Shown here: piece by piece, positions 14,592 to 17,605 of the stretch
Numbering within the stretch: position 1 is the stretch's first letter
How the letters are laid out: each line of letters starts with the position of its first letter
Origin: HRBIN12 sp964447335
GTDB lineage: Bacteria > Actinomycetota > UBA4738 > HRBIN12
NCBI GenBank assembly: GCA_964447335.1
Contig: CAYUSA010000059.1
Coordinates: forward strand, 1-17,605
Direction: 5' to 3'
DNA length: 17,605 bases
Notes under the pieces: generated by a model
Database searches by the model: none
What the model saw: only the letters and a program-made list of their open reading frames with translations
Told to the model about the DNA's origin: nothing
Made by a program: the position numbers and the translations under genes

Positions 14592-15916
14592 CGCTGCTCC
14601 TCGCCGGCGGCACCGTGGTGACGTCGCTCGACCCGGTCGCGGTGACGCGCGCCGACGTGCTCGTTCGTGACGGCCGGGTCGTGGAGGTCGGCGCGGTCGA
14701 CGCGCTGGACGCCGAGCGGATCGACGCCTCGGGGTGCCTCGTGATCCCCGGCAACGTGTGCGCGCACCACCACCTGTACTCGGCACTCGCGCGCGGCATG
14801 CCGCACCGGCTGGAGCCCCCGAGCAACTTCGTCGAGGTGCTCCAGCGGATCTGGTGGCGGCTGGACCGAGCGCTCGACGAGGACGCGGTGTGGCTCTCGG
14901 CGTGGTCGGGCGGCGCCGACGCTCTCCTTTCCGGCACGACGACGATCGTCGACCACCACGCGTCGCCGAACGCGATCGCCGGCTCGCTCGACCGCATCGC
15001 GGAGGGGCTCGGCGGGCTCGGCGCTCGGTCCGTCCTCTGTTACGAGGTCACCGACCGCGACGGCCTCGAGCGCGCCACCGAGGGCATCGAGGAGAACCTG
15101 CGGTTCTGCAAGGGCGGCTTCCCGCTCGCGATGGGGATGGTCGGGGCGCACGCCTCGTTCACGTTGTCGCAGGAGACCCTCGCCGGGTGCGTGGAGGTCG
15201 CGCGCGACGCGGACGTCGGCATCCACGTCCACGTCGCCGAGGACGCCGCCGACGAGCTCGACTCGATGGCGCGGTTCGGCGCCCGGGTCGTCGAGCGCCT
15301 GGCCGAGGCCGGGGCGCTCGGGCCGCGGTCGCTGCTCGCGCACGGCGTCCACGTGGACGAGCGCGAGATCGCGCTCATCCGCGAGACCCGCGCGTGGGTC
15401 GCGCACAACGCGCGCTCGAACATGAACAACCGCGTCGGCCGGGCTCCGGTCGGTGCGCTCGGCCCGAACGTCGCGCTCGGCACGGACGGCATCGACGGCG
15501 ACCTGTTCGCCGAGTCCCGCACGGCGTTCTGGCGGGCGCGCGAGGCCGACCCCGCGATCGGGCCGTCGTGGATCCTGGAGCGGCTGAGCGCGTCGGCGCG
15601 CTTCGCGGGCGCCGTCTACGAGGAGCCGTTGCTCGGCGCGCTCGCGCCGGGCGCGCCGGCCGACCTCGTCGTGCTCGCCTACGACCCGCCGACCCCGGTC
15701 ACCGCCGAGAACCTCGCCGGCCACTGGGCGTTCGGGCTCTCGGCACGCCACGTCCGCGACGTCGTCGTGAACGGCGAGGTCGTCGTGCGCGAGCGCCGCC
15801 TGACGCTCGCCGACGAGGCCGAGGTCCGCGCCCGCTGCCGGGACGCCGCCGAGGCGCTCTGGCGCCGCATGGATGCGCTCGAGGCGCACCCGTTCGAGCC
15901 CGAGGGAGGCCGCTGA
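14588..15916 (+). CDS. ssnA: putative aminohydrolase SsnA
   Basis: A 442-residue metal-dependent amidohydrolase, the same length as E. coli SsnA. Shared stretches include WWRLDRALDE (89-98), VDHHASP (121-127), HNARSNMNN (273-281), LGTDGI, and the C-terminal WRRMDAL. Metal ligands are His60 and His62 in AHHHLYS, His215 in IHVHVAED (with Glu218), His252 and Asp300. SsnA is induced with the uric acid/purine degradation genes of E. coli and is thought to hydrolyse a ring or amino group of a purine-derived intermediate; the exact reaction is not certain to me. It starts at an ATGA overlap with the hydroxylase gene and ends overlapping the next ATG by one base, so it is translationally coupled in the operon. 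Confidence 0.92.
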   Translation: MTLLLAGGTVVTSLDPVAVTRADVLVRDGRVVEVGAVDALDAERIDASGCLVIPGNVCAHHHLYSALARGMPHRLEPPSNFVEVLQRIWWRLDRALDEDAVWLSAWSGGADALLSGTTTIVDHHASPNAIAGSLDRIAEGLGGLGARSVLCYEVTDRDGLERATEGIEENLRFCKGGFPLAMGMVGAHASFTLSQETLAGCVEVARDADVGIHVHVAEDAADELDSMARFGARVVERLAEAGALGPRSLLAHGVHVDEREIALIRETRAWVAHNARSNMNNRVGRAPVGALGPNVALGTDGIDGDLFAESRTAFWRAREADPAIGPSWILERLSASARFAGAVYEEPLLGALAPGAPADLVVLAYDPPTPVTAENLAGHWAFGLSARHVRDVVVNGEVVVRERRLTLADEAEVRARCRDAAEALWRRMDALEAHPFEPEGGR

Positions 15917-16932
15917 TGCCGGTCACGTCCGATGGCCGCGTCGCCCTCTACCTGCAGGACAAGCACCCGATCCGCGACGGCATGGACTACGTGCGGCACG
16001 CCGAGGAGGCCGGGTTCGAGGCCGTGTGGCAGGCCGAGAGCCGCCTCGTGCGCGAGGCCACGGTGCCGATGTCCGCCTTCGCCGCCGTGACCGAGCGCAT
16101 CAAGGTCGGCTCGGGTGTCGTGAACTGCTGGACGCGCAACGTCGGCCTCATGGCGGCGACGTTCGTCACGCTCGACGACCTCGCGCCCGGGCGCGTGCTG
16201 CTCGGCATCGGCGCGTGGTGGGAGCCGCTCGCCGGCAAGGTCGGCGTGAAGCGCGAGCGCCCGCTCACCGCGATGCGCGAGTACATCGAGGTCGTGCGCC
16301 GGCTCATCGCGATGGAGAACGTGACGTTCCACGGCGGGCACGTGGACGTCGAGGACATCCAGATCGACATCGTGCACGGCGACCGCTCGCCCCGGCACGT
16401 GCCGGTCTACCTCGGCGCGACCGGGATGCAGATGATGGAGCTCGCCGGCGAGATCGCCGACGGCGCGCTGATCAACTACCTCGTCGGCCCGCGGTACAAC
16501 GCGACCGCGCTCGAGCACCTCGCGACCGGCGCCGCGAAGGCGGGGCGCACGGTCGAGGACATCGACCGGCCGCAGCTCGTGGTGTGCTCGCTCGACGAGG
16601 ACCGCGATCTCGCGCTCGACCGCGCGCGCGAGCTCGTGACGCAGTACCTCGGGCAGCAGCCGCACATCATGAAGGCGAGCGGCGTGAACCAAGGCCTGCT
16701 CGACGAGATCGGCGAGGTCCTCACGTGGCCGGCGTCCGAGGAGGAGATCCGCCGCGCGATGGCGCTCGTGCCGGACGAGGTCGTGCAGATGATCACGGCC
16801 TCGGGCACGCCGGACGAGTGCCGCGCGAAGGTGCGCGAGTACGTCGAGGCCGGCTGCACGTGCCCGGTCCTGTATCCGCTCGGCGACGACGTGCACGCGA
16901 TGATCGAGGCGTTCGCGGGGGGACGCTTCTGA
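15916..16932 (+). CDS. LLM-class flavin/F420-dependent oxidoreductase (methylene-H4MPT reductase-like)
   Basis: A 338-residue luciferase-like TIM-barrel protein. Visible are GMDYVRHAEEAGFEAVWQAES (signature helix and strand), RIKVGSGVVNCWTRN, GRVLLGIGAWWEP, REYIEVVRRL, and VPVYLGATGMQMMELAGEIADGAL, all typical of the family. Whether it uses FMN or F420 is unclear; the actinobacterial context and the mer-like GIGAWWEP segment favour F420. GAGGGAGG (15902-15909), 6 nt upstream, supports the ATG. It overlaps ssnA by one base and the FAD-subunit gene by one base. E. coli's purine locus has no such enzyme but has the flavo-iron-sulphur protein YgfK, so this may provide the redox step. That is inference. 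Confidence 0.88.
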   Translation: MPVTSDGRVALYLQDKHPIRDGMDYVRHAEEAGFEAVWQAESRLVREATVPMSAFAAVTERIKVGSGVVNCWTRNVGLMAATFVTLDDLAPGRVLLGIGAWWEPLAGKVGVKRERPLTAMREYIEVVRRLIAMENVTFHGGHVDVEDIQIDIVHGDRSPRHVPVYLGATGMQMMELAGEIADGALINYLVGPRYNATALEHLATGAAKAGRTVEDIDRPQLVVCSLDEDRDLALDRARELVTQYLGQQPHIMKASGVNQGLLDEIGEVLTWPASEEEIRRAMALVPDEVVQMITASGTPDECRAKVREYVEAGCTCPVLYPLGDDVHAMIEAFAGGRF

Positions 16933-17605
16933 TGGAGGTCCTCCTGCCTGCGACGCTCGGCGATGCGCTCGCGATGAAGGCCGAGCACGCCGAGGCCGTG
17001 CCGATCGCCGGGGGCACCGACGTCATGGTCCTCGTGAACGCCGATCTGCTCCGCCCCGAGACCCTGATGGACGTGAGCCGGCTGCCCGAGCTCGGGTCGT
17101 GGCGGCTCGAGGGCGACGAGCTGTTCGTCGGCGCCGGCGTGACCTACACGCGGATCCTCCGCGAGATGCCCGAGATGCGCGCGCTGGCGCAGGCATCGCG
17201 CGCCGTGGGCTCGCCGCAGATCCGCAACCGCGGCACGCTCGGCGGGAACCTCGGGACGGCGTCGCCGGCGGGCGACTCGCTGCCGGTCCTCGCGGTGCAC
17301 GACGCAGAGGTCGTGCTCGCGTCGGCCGAGCGCGAGCGCAGGGTCCCGTGGGACGTGTTCCTGCTCGGCGTGAAGCGGACGGCGCTCGAGCCGGACGAGC
17401 TGATCCTCGGCGCGCGGTGGCGGGTGCTGCGGGGCCCGCAGTCGTTCGCGAAGGTGGGCACGCGAAACGCGATGGCGATCTCGGTCGCGAGCCTGTGCCT
17501 CGCGCTCGACCCGGACACGCGCACGGTGCGCGTGGCGATGGGCTCGGTCGCACCGACCGTGATCCGGGCCCCCGAGGCCGATCTCCGGATTGCCCAGCGC
17601 TCTGC
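16932..17605 (+). CDS. FAD-binding subunit of xanthine-dehydrogenase-type hydroxylase (partial, cut by the window end)
   Basis: An open frame of 224 codons running off the right edge. It starts at the ATG overlapping the previous TGA by one base. PIAGGTDVMV (about residues 24-33) and TLGGNLGTASPAGDS (about 100-114) are the two FAD-pyrophosphate motifs of the CoxM/YgfM/XdhB family. The segment VGAGVTYTRI precedes the second motif, as usual. Normal length is about 280, so roughly 60 residues are missing. It should complete the electron chain (Mo, two 2Fe-2S, FAD) with the fusion protein at 11982. In E. coli the counterpart in the ssnA/xdhD neighbourhood is ygfM. Confidence 0.92.
   Translation, partial: MEVLLPATLGDALAMKAEHAEAVPIAGGTDVMVLVNADLLRPETLMDVSRLPELGSWRLEGDELFVGAGVTYTRILREMPEMRALAQASRAVGSPQIRNRGTLGGNLGTASPAGDSLPVLAVHDAEVVLASAERERRVPWDVFLLGVKRTALEPDELILGARWRVLRGPQSFAKVGTRNAMAISVASLCLALDPDTRTVRVAMGSVAPTVIRAPEADLRIAQRS

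Noticed and set aside
13475..15889. 804-residue minus-strand open frame opposite the hydroxylase and ssnA
   Set aside because: Low-complexity composition and full overlap with two well-recognised genes.

Overview
The window is uniformly GC-rich and densely coded, with many GTG starts, 1-4 bp gene overlaps and strong Shine-Dalgarno sites. A deazaflavin (F420)-type nitroreductase relative, an F420/FMN luciferase-like enzyme and a small CPGC/HxxC protein of a type common in actinobacteria point to an uncultured or environmental Actinomycetota. The phylum call is inference. No tRNA, rRNA, CRISPR array or transposase was seen, and no stretch over about 265 bases lacks a gene.

Left part (1-3661): housekeeping-like genes. 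A DUF72 protein on the minus strand is divergent, by 14 bp, from a compact plus-strand run: an alpha/beta hydrolase, a small zinc-ribbon-like protein, a HicB-like/HTH protein and a histidine phosphatase. A membrane-anchored DDN-type protein follows after a GC-rich palindromic spacer.

Middle part (3662-6690): an accessory stretch with looser codon use. It holds a HAD hydrolase (-), a secreted RTX-repeat protein (+), an ANT/DUF4111 nucleotidyltransferase (+) and a DUF1801 protein (-). A hairpin repeat (GGCG, conserved 12-nt loop, CGCC) occurs three times about 0.75 kb apart, with one gene between successive copies. It looks like a small cassette-like array, though not of canonical integron attC type.

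Right part (6723-17605 and beyond): a catabolic locus. A dihydropyrimidinase/hydantoinase (-) is divergent, across only 38 bp, from a seven-gene plus-strand operon: two different fold-type II PLP enzymes, an aspartate-carbamoyltransferase-like protein lacking aspartate-binding residues, a fused 2Fe-2S/molybdopterin hydroxylase, an SsnA aminohydrolase, a luciferase-like flavin/F420 oxidoreductase, and the FAD subunit of a xanthine-dehydrogenase-type enzyme, cut by the window edge. The gene set parallels the E. coli/clostridial uric-acid-inducible purine degradation genes (hyuA, ygeW, ygeX, ssnA, xdhD, ygfM). Key members are replaced: a PyrB-like transferase instead of YgeW, two PLP enzymes instead of YgeX, and a luciferase-like enzyme where YgfK might be expected. 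My reading is an actinobacterial variant of hydroxylation, ring opening, carbamoyl transfer and deamination of a purine or related N-heterocycle. The substrate is not proven by the sequence.
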